In this document: positions 1-6,419 of the stretch, piece by piece | Position numbering within the stretch: the first letter of the stretch is position 1 | Layout: each line of letters starts with the position of its first letter | Notes under the pieces: model-generated | Databases searched by the model: none | Seen by the model: the letters and a program-made list of their open reading frames with translations, nothing else | Told to the model about the DNA's origin: nothing | Assembly (NCBI GenBank): GCA_025450405.1 | Contig: JANWHL010000067.1 | Coordinates: forward strand, 1-9,761 | Direction of reading: 5' to 3' | Source: Ktedonobacterales bacterium | GTDB lineage: Bacteria; Chloroflexota; Ktedonobacteria; Ktedonobacterales; JADMIN01 | DNA length: 9,761 bases | Made by a program: the position numbers and the translations under genes

Positions 1-62
1 GCATCTACGACCGCTCGCCCAAACGAGTATACATCAGCCGCGCAAGTGTCACGGCGCCGTAG
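1..62 (+). CDS. Possible 3' end of an upstream gene (partial)
   Basis: The third forward frame is open from the window edge to a TAG at 60-62 and reads about 19 residues, IYDRSPKRVYISRASVTAP. Third codon positions are mostly G or C, as in the neighbouring real genes, and the residue mix (Tyr, Arg, Lys, Ser) looks like an ordinary protein C-terminus. The other two forward frames are also open for a similar length, so this is weak evidence. No family can be recognised from so few residues. Confidence 0.3.
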   Translation, partial: IYDRSPKRVYISRASVTAP

Positions 63-121
63 CGCTTTGGCGGACGACCACGGCGATCTGACGCGCTGAC
101 TCGCCCCTCCCTTGACCAGCG

Positions 122-130
122 TGCTATAGT
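122..130 (+). promoter_or_regulatory. Extended -10 promoter element for the lipoprotein gene
   Basis: The string TGCTATAGT matches the extended -10 pattern (TGn followed by a TATAAT-like hexamer, here TATAGT, 5 of 6). It lies about 40 bp upstream of the start codon, leaving room for a short leader. There is no good -35 box at the proper distance. A TTGACC at 112-117 is only 7 bp away, too close to pair with it, which suits an extended -10 promoter that depends less on a -35. Confidence 0.45.
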
Positions 131-157
131 CGAGTTAGCAAAAACAACGGGACAGAG

Positions 158-163
158 AAGGAG
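158..163 (+). promoter_or_regulatory. Ribosome binding site of the lipoprotein gene
   Basis: AAGGAG ends six bases before the ATG at 170. A second purine run, GGAGG, directly abuts the ATG and is too close to act. The site supports the start at 170. Confidence 0.7.
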
Positions 164-169
164 CGGAGG

Positions 170-1381
170 ATGGGCACGCGCAATCTTGGAACTCAGACCG
201 TGCGCCGGGTGCTATGGGGGTGGGTGGCAATCGCGCTGCTGGTTGGGCTCAGCGCCTGCGGGGCGAGCGGCGGCGAGACTACCCAGGGGAGGGCCACGGC
301 GACGGCACTGGTCGCTTCCACGGCTACCAGCGGAGAGCAAGCGACGCCTACTCCGACAACCAGCGACCAGGGGGGACCGGTGGCCACGCCGACCACGCCG
401 CTCACCCAGTTGACAGTCTATGTCGGCTCCGACGGCAGTGGATTTTACGGCCTCAATGCCGGCACTGGCGCCTTGCGCTGGCAGACGACGATCTCGGGAA
501 CGGCCAACAAGCCGTTTCCCACCAATGGCCAGGTCTTTCTGACCACGGACGGCGGCGACGTCTACGCGATCAACGCGGGTTCGGTGATCTGGCACGTCAA
601 CCAGCTTGGCAATGGCGCGCTCGGCCGCCCCACGATTGGCAATAATCTGGTCTATGTGGCCACCGAGAGTGGCACGATCTACGCGCTCCATCAGGATACG
701 GGCAGCACCCACTGGCATTACGCCACGGGCGGGGCCATCACTGGTACGGTTGCGCTCGCGCCTGACGGTGGCACGGTCTACACGGGCTCGTCGGACGGCT
801 ATCTCTATGCGCTGAACGCCAGCTCGGGCGCCCTGATGTGGCGTTACGCCACTGGCACGGCGATCGAGTTCACCTCGCCAACGGTGACCAGCTCCGGGAT
901 TGTATATTTCGGCGCGGACAACGGCATCGTGTACGCGGTGGGAGCACAGAGCGGCAACTTGAAATGGAAGTATCAAACGGGCGGGCAGATCTTCGGGCGG
1001 CCAGCGGTCTCCGGTGGGATTCTGTACGTCGGGTCATCTGACCACAATATTTACGCGATCAACGCGAACACTGGCGCGCTCGCTTGGAAACACGCGACAG
1101 GCGATAGCGTGATTGGCACCCCGGCAGTGGCCTCCGGTGTGGTCTACATTGCCTCCGGCGACGCGGGGCTGCGCGCGCTCAATGCGAGCAACGGCACGCT
1201 GCTCTGGAAGTTCACGAGCACGGGCTTCTCCACCAGCCGTGGCTGGCCGTCGGTCTCGCAGGGAATCGTGTACATTGGGTCCGACGACGGCTATGTATAC
1301 GCGCTCAAGGGCGGCAGCGGCGGTGTGCTCTGGCGCTACCAGACGAACGGCCGCGCATCCTCGCCGTCCGTCGGAGCCTGA
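170..1381 (+). CDS. Lipoprotein with eight-repeat PQQ-like beta-propeller
   Basis: The 403-residue product has a lipoprotein signal: Arg residues at 12-13, a hydrophobic stretch to about residue 27, and a lipobox LSAC with the lipidated Cys at 30. A Thr/Ala/Pro-rich low-complexity stalk (about 31-80) follows. The rest is eight repeats of the PQQ-like type, beginning near residues 83, 122, 161, 203, 245, 285, 325 and 367. Each has the form [VL]YxGSxxGxxYALNAxTGxLxW, and Trp recurs near every blade end. Eight repeats give a complete eight-bladed propeller. In the family, such proteins may be quinoprotein dehydrogenases or non-enzymatic scaffolds such as BamB. I see no dehydrogenase catalytic module or cytochrome motif, so a surface-anchored binding or scaffold protein is more likely. 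It appears to be monocistronic, with its own promoter and RBS. The exact ligand cannot be told. Confidence 0.9.
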   Translation: MGTRNLGTQTVRRVLWGWVAIALLVGLSACGASGGETTQGRATATALVASTATSGEQATPTPTTSDQGGPVATPTTPLTQLTVYVGSDGSGFYGLNAGTGALRWQTTISGTANKPFPTNGQVFLTTDGGDVYAINAGSVIWHVNQLGNGALGRPTIGNNLVYVATESGTIYALHQDTGSTHWHYATGGAITGTVALAPDGGTVYTGSSDGYLYALNASSGALMWRYATGTAIEFTSPTVTSSGIVYFGADNGIVYAVGAQSGNLKWKYQTGGQIFGRPAVSGGILYVGSSDHNIYAINANTGALAWKHATGDSVIGTPAVASGVVYIASGDAGLRALNASNGTLLWKFTSTGFSTSRGWPSVSQGIVYIGSDDGYVYALKGGSGGVLWRYQTNGRASSPSVGA

Positions 1382-1514
1382 GTGCCGACGTCTCGGGCGT
1401 CGAGTCACTGGTCGCGCGGTTCTCAATCGCCACCCATTACTACGCATTGGGACAAGAGCGCAGTGGGGTGCTAGCCGCGCATGTCGTGACACCGTGATGT
1501 CGGGCGGGAAAAGC

Positions 1515-1544
1515 GGCCCGCGCGGGCGCGTTCGCATGCGGGCC
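1515..1544 (+). other. GC-rich stem-loop upstream of queC
   Basis: GGCCCGC at 1515-1521 is perfectly complementary to GCGGGCC at 1538-1544, with a 16-nt loop. It is preceded by an AAAA run at 1509-1512 and followed by ACCTTT. It could terminate transcription of the lipoprotein gene, or lie in the queC leader if the promoter is upstream. There is no real T-tract, so a factor-independent terminator is uncertain. The surrounding 222-bp gap (1382-1603) holds no convincing gene. Confidence 0.35.
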
Positions 1545-1590
1545 ACCTTTGGGCGACATCGAAGTCCAGCGCGTATAGGGTGGCATGGTC

Positions 1591-1596
1591 GAGGAG
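1591..1596 (+). promoter_or_regulatory. Ribosome binding site fixing the queC start
   Basis: GAGGAG lies seven bases before ATG 1604. An in-frame GTG at 1580 would add eight residues (MAWSRSAA) and has no such site, so 1604 is preferred. A TATAGG hexamer at 1574-1579 might be the -10 box, but it has no convincing -35. Confidence 0.65.
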
Positions 1597-1603
1597 CGCA
1601 GCC

Positions 1604-2329
1604 ATGATGGTACGTCAGCGCGCGGTGGTGCTGCTGAGCGGTGGGTTGGACTCCACGACCACGCTGGCGATCGCCAGGAACGCGGGCTATGCGGTTCACG
1701 CGCTCTCATTCCGCTATGGCCAGCGCCACGAGGCCGAGCTGGAGGCCGCACGCCGGGTCGCCGCGCACATGGGCGTCGCGCGCCACGTGGTGGCTGATAT
1801 TGACTTGCGGGTGTTTGGCGGCTCGGCGCTGACGGACGATGTGGCCGTGCCTAAGGACCGGCCACTGCCCGAGATCGGAGAGGGAATCCCGATTACATAC
1901 GTGCCGGCGCGCAATACCATCTTCCTCTCGTTCGCGCTGGCGTGGGCCGAAGTGCTGGAAGCCAGCGACATTTTCCTCGGCGTTCACGCGCTCGACTTTA
2001 GCGGCTACCCCGACTGCCGGCCCGAGTACATCGAGGCGTATGAGCGCATGGCCAACCTGGCGACCAAGGCCGCCGTGGAGGGTCGCCAGCGGGTCACCAT
2101 CCACGCCCCGCTGATCCAGCTGACGAAGGCCGAGATCATCCAGCGCGGGCTGGCGCTGGGCGTGGACTACGCCATGACGCTGACCTGCTATGACCCATCG
2201 GCGCGCGGAGAGGCGTGCGGCCACTGCGACGCCTGCCTCCTCCGACTGAAGGGCTTCGCCGAAGCCGGGATTCGCGACCCCGCGGCGTATGAGGCGCGCG
2301 AAGTGACGACCGCCGAACCGGGCGATTGA
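1604..2329 (+). CDS. queC: 7-cyano-7-deazaguanine synthase QueC
   Basis: QueC converts 7-carboxy-7-deazaguanine to preQ0 (7-cyano-7-deazaguanine) with ATP and ammonia, in the route to queuosine in tRNA and to related 7-deazaguanine DNA modifications. The 241-residue product has the N-terminal PP-loop SGGLDS at residues 12-17, the family segment YVPARNTIFLS in the middle, the signature DFSGYPDCRPEY, and a C-terminal zinc site of four cysteines at 195, 205, 208 and 211 (TC...ACGHCDAC). Length and motif order are normal, so the enzyme should be active. Its usual partners queD, queE and queF are not in this window, so it stands alone here. An older family name is ExsB. The start at ATG 1604 follows the GAGGAG site; ATG 1607 is also possible. 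Confidence 0.96.
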   Translation: MMVRQRAVVLLSGGLDSTTTLAIARNAGYAVHALSFRYGQRHEAELEAARRVAAHMGVARHVVADIDLRVFGGSALTDDVAVPKDRPLPEIGEGIPITYVPARNTIFLSFALAWAEVLEASDIFLGVHALDFSGYPDCRPEYIEAYERMANLATKAAVEGRQRVTIHAPLIQLTKAEIIQRGLALGVDYAMTLTCYDPSARGEACGHCDACLLRLKGFAEAGIRDPAAYEAREVTTAEPGD

Positions 2330-2391
2330 CTGGGCTCGGTCGCGGTCTAGGCAATGGGCCGCTGGTGAGAGGACCCCGCGCCTGGGTCTTG

Positions 2392-2529
2392 AAAATTCCG
2401 GGGGTAAAGGCGTGCGTACAGGCCATTGCGTGCCACGAGCGCGTCGTGGGTGCCGCGCTCAACCACCCGGCCGTGGTCCAGGGCAAGGATCAGGTTGGCG
2501 CGCTCAGTGCATGCCGGGCGGTGGGCGCG
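2392..2529 (-). pseudogene. Relic of an ABC exporter ATPase C-terminus
   Basis: Read on the minus strand, this stretch gives about 46 residues that match the end of an ABC exporter ATP-binding domain (MsbA/MdlB type). They comprise the H-loop region AHR, then ERANLILALDHGRVVERG, THDALVARNGLYARLY and a final RNF. In intact family members the H-loop reads roughly IAHRLST followed by a few residues; here it reads AHRPACT with the same spacing, so the LST positions have changed. The frame runs on to a TAG at 2347-2349. Nothing upstream of the H-loop (no Walker A, signature or Walker B, no membrane domain) is found on the minus strand, and a plus-strand gene begins at 2576. I read it as the tail of a gene whose 5' part was deleted. 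It explains most of the 246-bp gap after queC. Confidence 0.72.
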
Positions 2530-2564
2530 GCAGAGCCGCGATGGGTGGCGGATCGGCAATGCGT

Positions 2565-2568
2565 GGAG
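2565..2568 (+). promoter_or_regulatory. Ribosome binding site of the 65-residue membrane protein
   Basis: GGAG lies seven bases before ATG 2576. It favours this start over the longer in-frame reading from 2426, whose extra residues overlap the ABC relic and look non-coding. Confidence 0.5.
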
Positions 2569-2575
2569 TAATGGC

Positions 2576-2773
2576 ATGGATGGGGCGAAAACCGCAACCT
2601 CGGGGTTGGGGCCTGGCGGCAAGCGCCGAACGCGGCGCACCGTCACCTCGGTCGCGCTGGTCTTGTTGGGCGTGATCCTCGCAGTGGTGACCGCCACGGT
2701 GACCTTCTTCGGATGGTCGGGCCTGGCCGCGCCCTTCACCGGACATCCGCCGGCCTGGAACGTGGTCTCCTAA
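2576..2773 (+). CDS. Small single-pass membrane protein, 65 residues
   Basis: The product has a short polar N-terminus, a basic cluster (KRRTRR at residues 16-21), and one strongly hydrophobic helix at about 23-47 made of Val, Leu, Ala and Thr. A short tail ends in GHPPAWNVVS. The positive-inside rule puts the N-terminus in the cytoplasm and the tail outside. A GGAG site precedes the ATG. The TAA stop touches the ATG of the next gene with no spacing, so the two are probably translated together; the downstream gene has no clear ribosome site of its own. I do not recognise a family. The tail lacks a Cys, so it is not a lipoprotein, and an uncleaved signal anchor is likely. It could be a partner or regulator of the M50-like protein, but this rests on position only. 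Confidence 0.6.
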   Translation: MDGAKTATSGLGPGGKRRTRRTVTSVALVLLGVILAVVTATVTFFGWSGLAAPFTGHPPAWNVVS

Positions 2774-3916
2774 ATGCTCTCTGACGAAGTCCTGCTGGGG
2801 CTCCTGCCGTTCCTGGTCCTGGATATCGTCGCGCAGGTCATCATTTTGCCTCTCTCCCCGCTTGTGTATGAGGCAGGGCACGAGGTCGCTGGCTGGGCCT
2901 TGGGTTACCGCTTTCACTCCTGTCAGGTATGGCCCGTCGTCCTGGTCCGCACGCCGCGTGGTCCGCTGCTCAAACTGCGGGGACCGAGTGTCCAGCCGAA
3001 TGACGCCAGACTCTTGCCAACGACGGATCGCGGGTTTCGTGCGCGTCACACGGTGTTTGTGGCTGGTGGTCCGCTGTTCAGCGTGCTGCCGATAATCGTC
3101 GCCTGGCAAGTTGTAGTTCGTCAGGCACTCGTCAGGCCGCTGGCGGTTTGGCTCGGGATGACCTATGCGGCTTGGGTGCCCGCTGTGACTGTGTCCCCGC
3201 CGAACGATGCCGCGTTCGATTTCGGTATGACGCTAGCGGCTGTCGATGCCTGGCTGCTCAGCCTGGCCTTTATGGGCTTGTACACGTGTGTGGCGACCAT
3301 CGTCCCCTTCACCAGGCGCGGGATCGCGAACGATGGCATGCTCATCTTGCGGACGTGGCGCGATCAACCGGACTTCGAGTGGCGGGAGATGATGGGCGGG
3401 CTCGCGGGGTACGCGTCGATCGGCGTGCGGCCGCGCGACTACCCGGAGCGCGTGGTGCGGCGGGCGCTTGCGCTGGCCGAGTCGTCGCGCGATGGGTACG
3501 TGGCGCACTCATACGCATACTCATGGGAGTTGGATCGCGGAGAGTTCGAGGCGGGCGGCGAACATTTAGATCAGGCGTTAGCGCTTGGAACTACCCTGTC
3601 ATTAGCGCTGCCGGCTCTCTCACAGGAAGCCGCGCACTTCATCGCCCGCTACCGGCAAGATCCCGCAACGGCCCGCACCTGGCTGGAGCGCGGCGCACAG
3701 AGCCAAAATGTTGCGTTCCTGTGCCCTCGCGCCGAGGCAGCCATCGCGCTAGCGGAGGGCCGCCATGATGACGCTATCGCCGCCGCGGACTTGGGGCTGA
3801 CCGCGCTACTCGCCGCGAGGCGCACGCTGCCAGTCGAGTCGCGGACCGACGAGGAGAGCCTGCGCGAGATGGCCGCGGTGGCGAGGAGCATGGCCGTCGC
3901 TTCCGCTGTGCGCTGA
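2774..3916 (+). CDS. M50-like membrane protein with degenerate HExxH motif
   Basis: The 380-residue product has hydrophobic segments at about 5-31, 92-115, 121-140 and 155-180, then a soluble, mainly helical half (about 200-380) rich in Ala, Leu and Arg that resembles TPR-like repeats. The layout follows one class of M50 (site-2 protease clan) proteins: a first helix with the metal motif, a central VAGGPLFSVL segment like the usual AAGPLAN, and PFTRRGIANDG at 178-188 like the usual SDG or PDG that supplies the third metal ligand, here Asp187. The HExxH motif reads YEAGH at 32-36. Glu33 and His36 are present, but the first His is Tyr (TAT, one base from CAT), so zinc binding and proteolysis are doubtful. 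It could be a pseudo-protease with a binding role or a decaying gene, but the frame is open throughout. By eye its third-position GC is a little lower than in neighbouring genes. Confidence 0.7.
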   Translation: MLSDEVLLGLLPFLVLDIVAQVIILPLSPLVYEAGHEVAGWALGYRFHSCQVWPVVLVRTPRGPLLKLRGPSVQPNDARLLPTTDRGFRARHTVFVAGGPLFSVLPIIVAWQVVVRQALVRPLAVWLGMTYAAWVPAVTVSPPNDAAFDFGMTLAAVDAWLLSLAFMGLYTCVATIVPFTRRGIANDGMLILRTWRDQPDFEWREMMGGLAGYASIGVRPRDYPERVVRRALALAESSRDGYVAHSYAYSWELDRGEFEAGGEHLDQALALGTTLSLALPALSQEAAHFIARYRQDPATARTWLERGAQSQNVAFLCPRAEAAIALAEGRHDDAIAAADLGLTALLAARRTLPVESRTDEESLREMAAVARSMAVASAVR

Positions 3917-3933
3917 AGACCGTTCCAGCGCAC
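3908..3933. terminator. Candidate bidirectional terminator stem-loop between convergent genes
   Basis: GTGCGCTG at 3908-3915 is perfectly complementary to CAGCGCAC at 3926-3933, giving an 8-bp stem with a 10-nt loop. It spans the 18-bp gap between the stop of the M50-like gene (3914-3916) and that of the site-2 protease gene (3935-3937 on the minus strand). The symmetry lets it act on both strands. There is no T-tract on either side, so it may be a weak terminator or a 3'-end protecting hairpin. Confidence 0.5.
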
Positions 3934-3934
3934 G

Positions 3935-5134
3935 TCAGCTCGCGTGTGGCAGGCGGTCGCGATCTTCCGTCTGTCCGGGCAAGTCGTGAGGCGGCCAGGG
4001 CTGGCGCGTGTCTGCAGTGCGTGCACCTCCCAGGCCACGACGGATCTCCATGTACTGGACGATGCGGTCGCGGCTGAGCATGCCGACAAGCTGGTCGCCC
4101 GAAACCACAGGCACCTGGTTAATGTCGCGACTGGCCATGAGCGGCAGGATCTCGGTGAGGTCCTGGTCGGGCCGCGCGGTGACGGTACGCTCGCGCGGGA
4201 CCATGATGTCGCGCACGGTCGCGCGGTCCCAGGCATCGCGTGGGACGCGGCGGACCTCGGCCAGAGTGACGAGCCCGACAAAGCGGTCGCCTTCGACCAC
4301 GGCGACCGCGCGCTGCCCCTGGGACAGGATCTGCTCTTCCACGAGCGCGCGGACTGAGATGTAGGGCGGGACGACGACCGGGTTGGGATTCATGACCTGG
4401 GCAACGGTGGCGCCGCTCAGCAACGTCTCCATCCGCGATTGCGCATCGGCGGCCTGTGACGCCTGAAGTAGGAACCACCCGATGAAGCCGATCCAGATCC
4501 CGTTGAAGACGTTACCGGTGAAGAAAAACCAGATGCCGGCCAGGATGAAGAGCAGGGCGATGGCGACGCCAACGCGGGCGGCGATCCGCGTGGCCAGGCG
4601 CATGTTGTGGGTGATGCCCCAGATGATCGAGCGAAGGACACGACCGCCATCGAGGGGGAAACCAGGGATGAGGTTGAAGACGCCGAGCAGGAGATTGGTG
4701 ATGCCGAGATACATCAGAACCGCCTGGGTCGGACTGATTGGGAGCCGAAGGCCAATCCACCAGCACACTCCGCCGATGATGAGACTGGTGAGCGGGCCGA
4801 CGAAGGCCATGATGAACTCTACGCCGGCGCTGGTGGGCTCGCGTTCGAGGTTGGAGACGCCGCCAAAGACAAAGAGGGTGATGCTGCGCACGGGCAACCC
4901 ACGGGCGCGCGCGACCAGGGAATGCGCCAGCTCGTGAGCGAGGACGGACGCGAAGAGCAGTAGCGAGGCGATGACACTGATGATCCAATAGGTGTTGGTC
5001 GGCCAGCCAGGGTAGTAGGTGGGGAACCAGCCGACGGCGAGCGACCAGGTGAGGAAGACGAGGATGATCAGCCAACTGAAGTGGACTTCGATGGCAATGC
5101 CGGCGATCCGACCGACGCGTAGCGAGCCAGGCAT
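3935..5134 (-). CDS. Site-2 protease family metalloprotease with two CBS domains
   Basis: This is an intramembrane zinc protease of family M50 that would cleave transmembrane substrates such as membrane-anchored regulators. From ATG 5134 the product is 399 residues. Membrane helices lie at about 17-37, 48-66, 105-127, 136-157 and 185-224. The zinc motif HELAH is at 67-71. The second metal motif, GFPLDGG, is at 158-164 with Asp162, so the active site is complete. After a short linker two CBS domains follow, at about 246-301 and 309-366, in the cytoplasm. Family knowledge says CBS pairs bind adenine nucleotides and can tune such proteases to energy state. A longer in-frame start at 5212 would add 26 Arg- and Pro-rich residues with no ribosome site; AAGGAG at 5145-5150 supports 5134. 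No candidate substrate gene, such as an anti-sigma factor, is in the window. Confidence 0.93.
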   Translation of the reverse strand: MPGSLRVGRIAGIAIEVHFSWLIILVFLTWSLAVGWFPTYYPGWPTNTYWIISVIASLLLFASVLAHELAHSLVARARGLPVRSITLFVFGGVSNLEREPTSAGVEFIMAFVGPLTSLIIGGVCWWIGLRLPISPTQAVLMYLGITNLLLGVFNLIPGFPLDGGRVLRSIIWGITHNMRLATRIAARVGVAIALLFILAGIWFFFTGNVFNGIWIGFIGWFLLQASQAADAQSRMETLLSGATVAQVMNPNPVVVPPYISVRALVEEQILSQGQRAVAVVEGDRFVGLVTLAEVRRVPRDAWDRATVRDIMVPRERTVTARPDQDLTEILPLMASRDINQVPVVSGDQLVGMLSRDRIVQYMEIRRGLGGARTADTRQPWPPHDLPGQTEDRDRLPHAS

Positions 5135-5144
5135 GGTGAGGAGA

Positions 5145-5150
5145 CTCCTT
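5145..5150 (-). promoter_or_regulatory. Ribosome binding site fixing the site-2 protease start
   Basis: On the minus strand AAGGAG stands ten bases before ATG 5134. That spacing is slightly long but acceptable. The residues it leads into (PGSLRVGRIAGIAIEVHFSW) are a typical beginning for this family. Confidence 0.6.
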
Positions 5151-5236
5151 CGCGGCGGGGAGGGGCGCGCGGCGCGACAATCGCGCTGATGGCCGCACGC
5201 GGTACGCCGCAAGCGCGATGCCAGGTACGCGGGAGA

Positions 5237-5249
5237 GCGGGATTCCCGC
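5237..5249. other. Short GC-rich hairpin between isomerase and protease genes
   Basis: GCGGG and CCCGC are separated by ATT, a 5-bp stem with a tight loop. It lies in the 215-bp gap (5135-5349) between the end of the isomerase gene and the start of the protease gene, both on the minus strand. There is no T-tract, so terminator function is doubtful. A TTGATA on the minus strand at 5293-5298 resembles a -35 box but has no matching -10. Nothing else is recognisable in this gap. Confidence 0.25.
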
Positions 5250-5349
5250 GCCCGGCCACCACGCGGCCGCTGCGCCGCCGCGGTACCATGGATATCAACC
5301 CTAGAGCGGGCTGGCGGTAGGAAGGGTCCCTAGGCGCCGGTGCTGGGTG

Positions 5350-6210
5350 TCACTCGGATGGCCGTGATGATGGGTCGGCAGGCTCCTCCACGGTGTTCGC
5401 GCCGGTGTCCGCGGCCCGACCGGCCGTGTGCCGCCGCACGAATTCGAGCGCCTGGCTGAGACGCCGTTCGGCGTGACCTCTGCCGGTTGGACCCGCCTGG
5501 TCGGGACGCATTTCGATGGTGACGAGGCCATCGTAGCCGTCGCGAGTGAGCGTTCTGAGGAGCTCCGCGAGCGGCAGTTCGCCCTCGCCTGGCAGGCGGT
5601 GGGTGTGGGCAAGACCACCCGACCAGACGACATCGCTGAGGTGGATGTTGCGGAGGACGGGCTTGACGATGGCGTAATCCGCGAGCACGTCCTCGCCGTT
5701 GGCGCCGGCGTGGCAGGTGTCGAAGGTCAGGCCGCAGCCGTGGTCCTGGCAGAAACGCGCCACGGTGGCGAGGTCGTCCACCGGGTATCGGCGTCCGCGC
5801 CGGTCGAATTGCAGGTTTTCGATGGCCACGGCCACCCGCGAGCCACCGGCCAACTGGCCGCGCTCGATAGCGTCGATGTAAGCCCGCGCGCGTGGCGAGT
5901 CCAGCGACGCCAACTCCGGAAGATGGAGGACGAAGAGCTCGGCGCCCAGGCGGCGGGCGAGGGCGCCGAGGCGCGGGGCGGAGCGCACGTAGCGCCGCGG
6001 CCAGCCGAGCCAGGGCAGCAGGGGAGGATGGATGCTGAGCGGGCGCACGCCGGCGGCCGCGAAGGTGGCCTGGACCTCCGCGAGGCCGCGCAGCAGGTAG
6101 CCCGGGCTCACGTCCCACTCGACGCCGTCGAACCCGAGGTCGCGGGCGAGCCGGAGGCTAAAGCCGAGTGGAAATTGCACATAGGTTGCGGTCGAGAAGC
6201 TGATCCTCAT
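5350..6210 (-). CDS. TIM-barrel sugar isomerase/epimerase (AP endonuclease 2 family)
   Basis: The 286-residue product is a full-length member of the xylose-isomerase-like TIM-barrel family that includes sugar phosphate isomerases, epimerases and endonuclease IV. Barrel-strand motifs with putative metal ligands appear in order: SIHPP (His61), FVLHLPE (His96), VAIENL (Glu131), LTFDTCHAG (Asp164, His167), RNIHLSD (His190, Asp193), HRLPGEGELPL (His204, Glu209) and VTIEM (Glu233). The HxPGEGxL segment is typical of the isomerase-like branch, so a sugar or inositol-type isomerase is more likely than a DNA repair nuclease; the substrate cannot be told. The final 25 residues or so are a charged tail of low complexity. 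ATG 6210 is the natural start (MRISFSTATY is the first strand), but no ribosome site precedes it. It is divergent from the MgtC-family gene. Confidence 0.87.
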   Translation of the reverse strand: MRISFSTATYVQFPLGFSLRLARDLGFDGVEWDVSPGYLLRGLAEVQATFAAAGVRPLSIHPPLLPWLGWPRRYVRSAPRLGALARRLGAELFVLHLPELASLDSPRARAYIDAIERGQLAGGSRVAVAIENLQFDRRGRRYPVDDLATVARFCQDHGCGLTFDTCHAGANGEDVLADYAIVKPVLRNIHLSDVVWSGGLAHTHRLPGEGELPLAELLRTLTRDGYDGLVTIEMRPDQAGPTGRGHAERRLSQALEFVRRHTAGRAADTGANTVEEPADPSSRPSE

Positions 6211-6216
6211 GATTCA

Positions 6217-6246
6217 AGCGTACCCGCCGCTTCCAGCGCTCGTCAA
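6217..6246 (-). promoter_or_regulatory. Candidate promoter for a leaderless isomerase transcript
   Basis: On the minus strand TTGACG (6241-6246) and TACGCT (6217-6222) are separated by 18 bp. Six bases then lead to the ATG at 6210, so transcription would start at or next to the start codon. That would explain the missing ribosome site. Confidence 0.4.
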
Positions 6247-6407
6247 GCACAGCAACCAGACTCACACACCGACATGGGGCACACAAAATGCGGATGACAT
6301 CGGCGCCCGCCTGTCGAGGCCAAACCCGACGTTTTGGGTGCTGTCGGATCGGCGGCTTCGCCGTAATGTGGCCGCGCCGACACCCGCGCCAGGCGGGGAG
6401 TCCGCGA

Positions 6408-6412
6408 GGGAG
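6408..6412 (+). promoter_or_regulatory. Ribosome binding site fixing the MgtC-family start
   Basis: GGGAG lies seven bases before ATG 6420. A longer reading from 6288 would add 44 residues with no homology to the family, so 6420 is chosen. The divergent intergenic region 6211-6419 also has a small hairpin (CGGCG/CGCCG at 6350-6363) and no evident Mg2+ riboswitch. Confidence 0.65.
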
Positions 6413-6419
6413 CCTAACC

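Noticed and set aside
27..32. Minus-strand TATACT box that could drive a gene leaving the window to the left
   Set aside because: The only -35-like string (GTGACA) is 15 bp away, too short, and the plus-strand frame over the same bases has coding-like third positions.
212..976. Open frame of 254 codons on the minus strand
   Set aside because: Shadow of the repetitive propeller gene; its Arg- and Ala-rich translation has no family features.
1382..1603. preQ1 riboswitch before queC
   Set aside because: The expected small pseudoknot with an A-rich tail reaching the ribosome site is not visible; the leader is GC-rich with only a simple hairpin.
2326..2571. Plus-strand frame of 81 codons starting with TTG at the queC stop
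   Set aside because: It runs antisense to the ABC exporter relic, has a rare start with no ribosome site, and no recognisable fold.
5428..6297. Open frame of 289 codons on the plus strand
   Set aside because: It overlaps the isomerase gene antisense; the minus-strand product has clear TIM-barrel motifs and this one has none.
6211..6419. Mg2+ riboswitch (M-box) before the MgtC-family gene
   Set aside because: The region is about 200 bp and GC-rich, and I cannot see the conserved M-box stems; only a 5-bp hairpin is evident.
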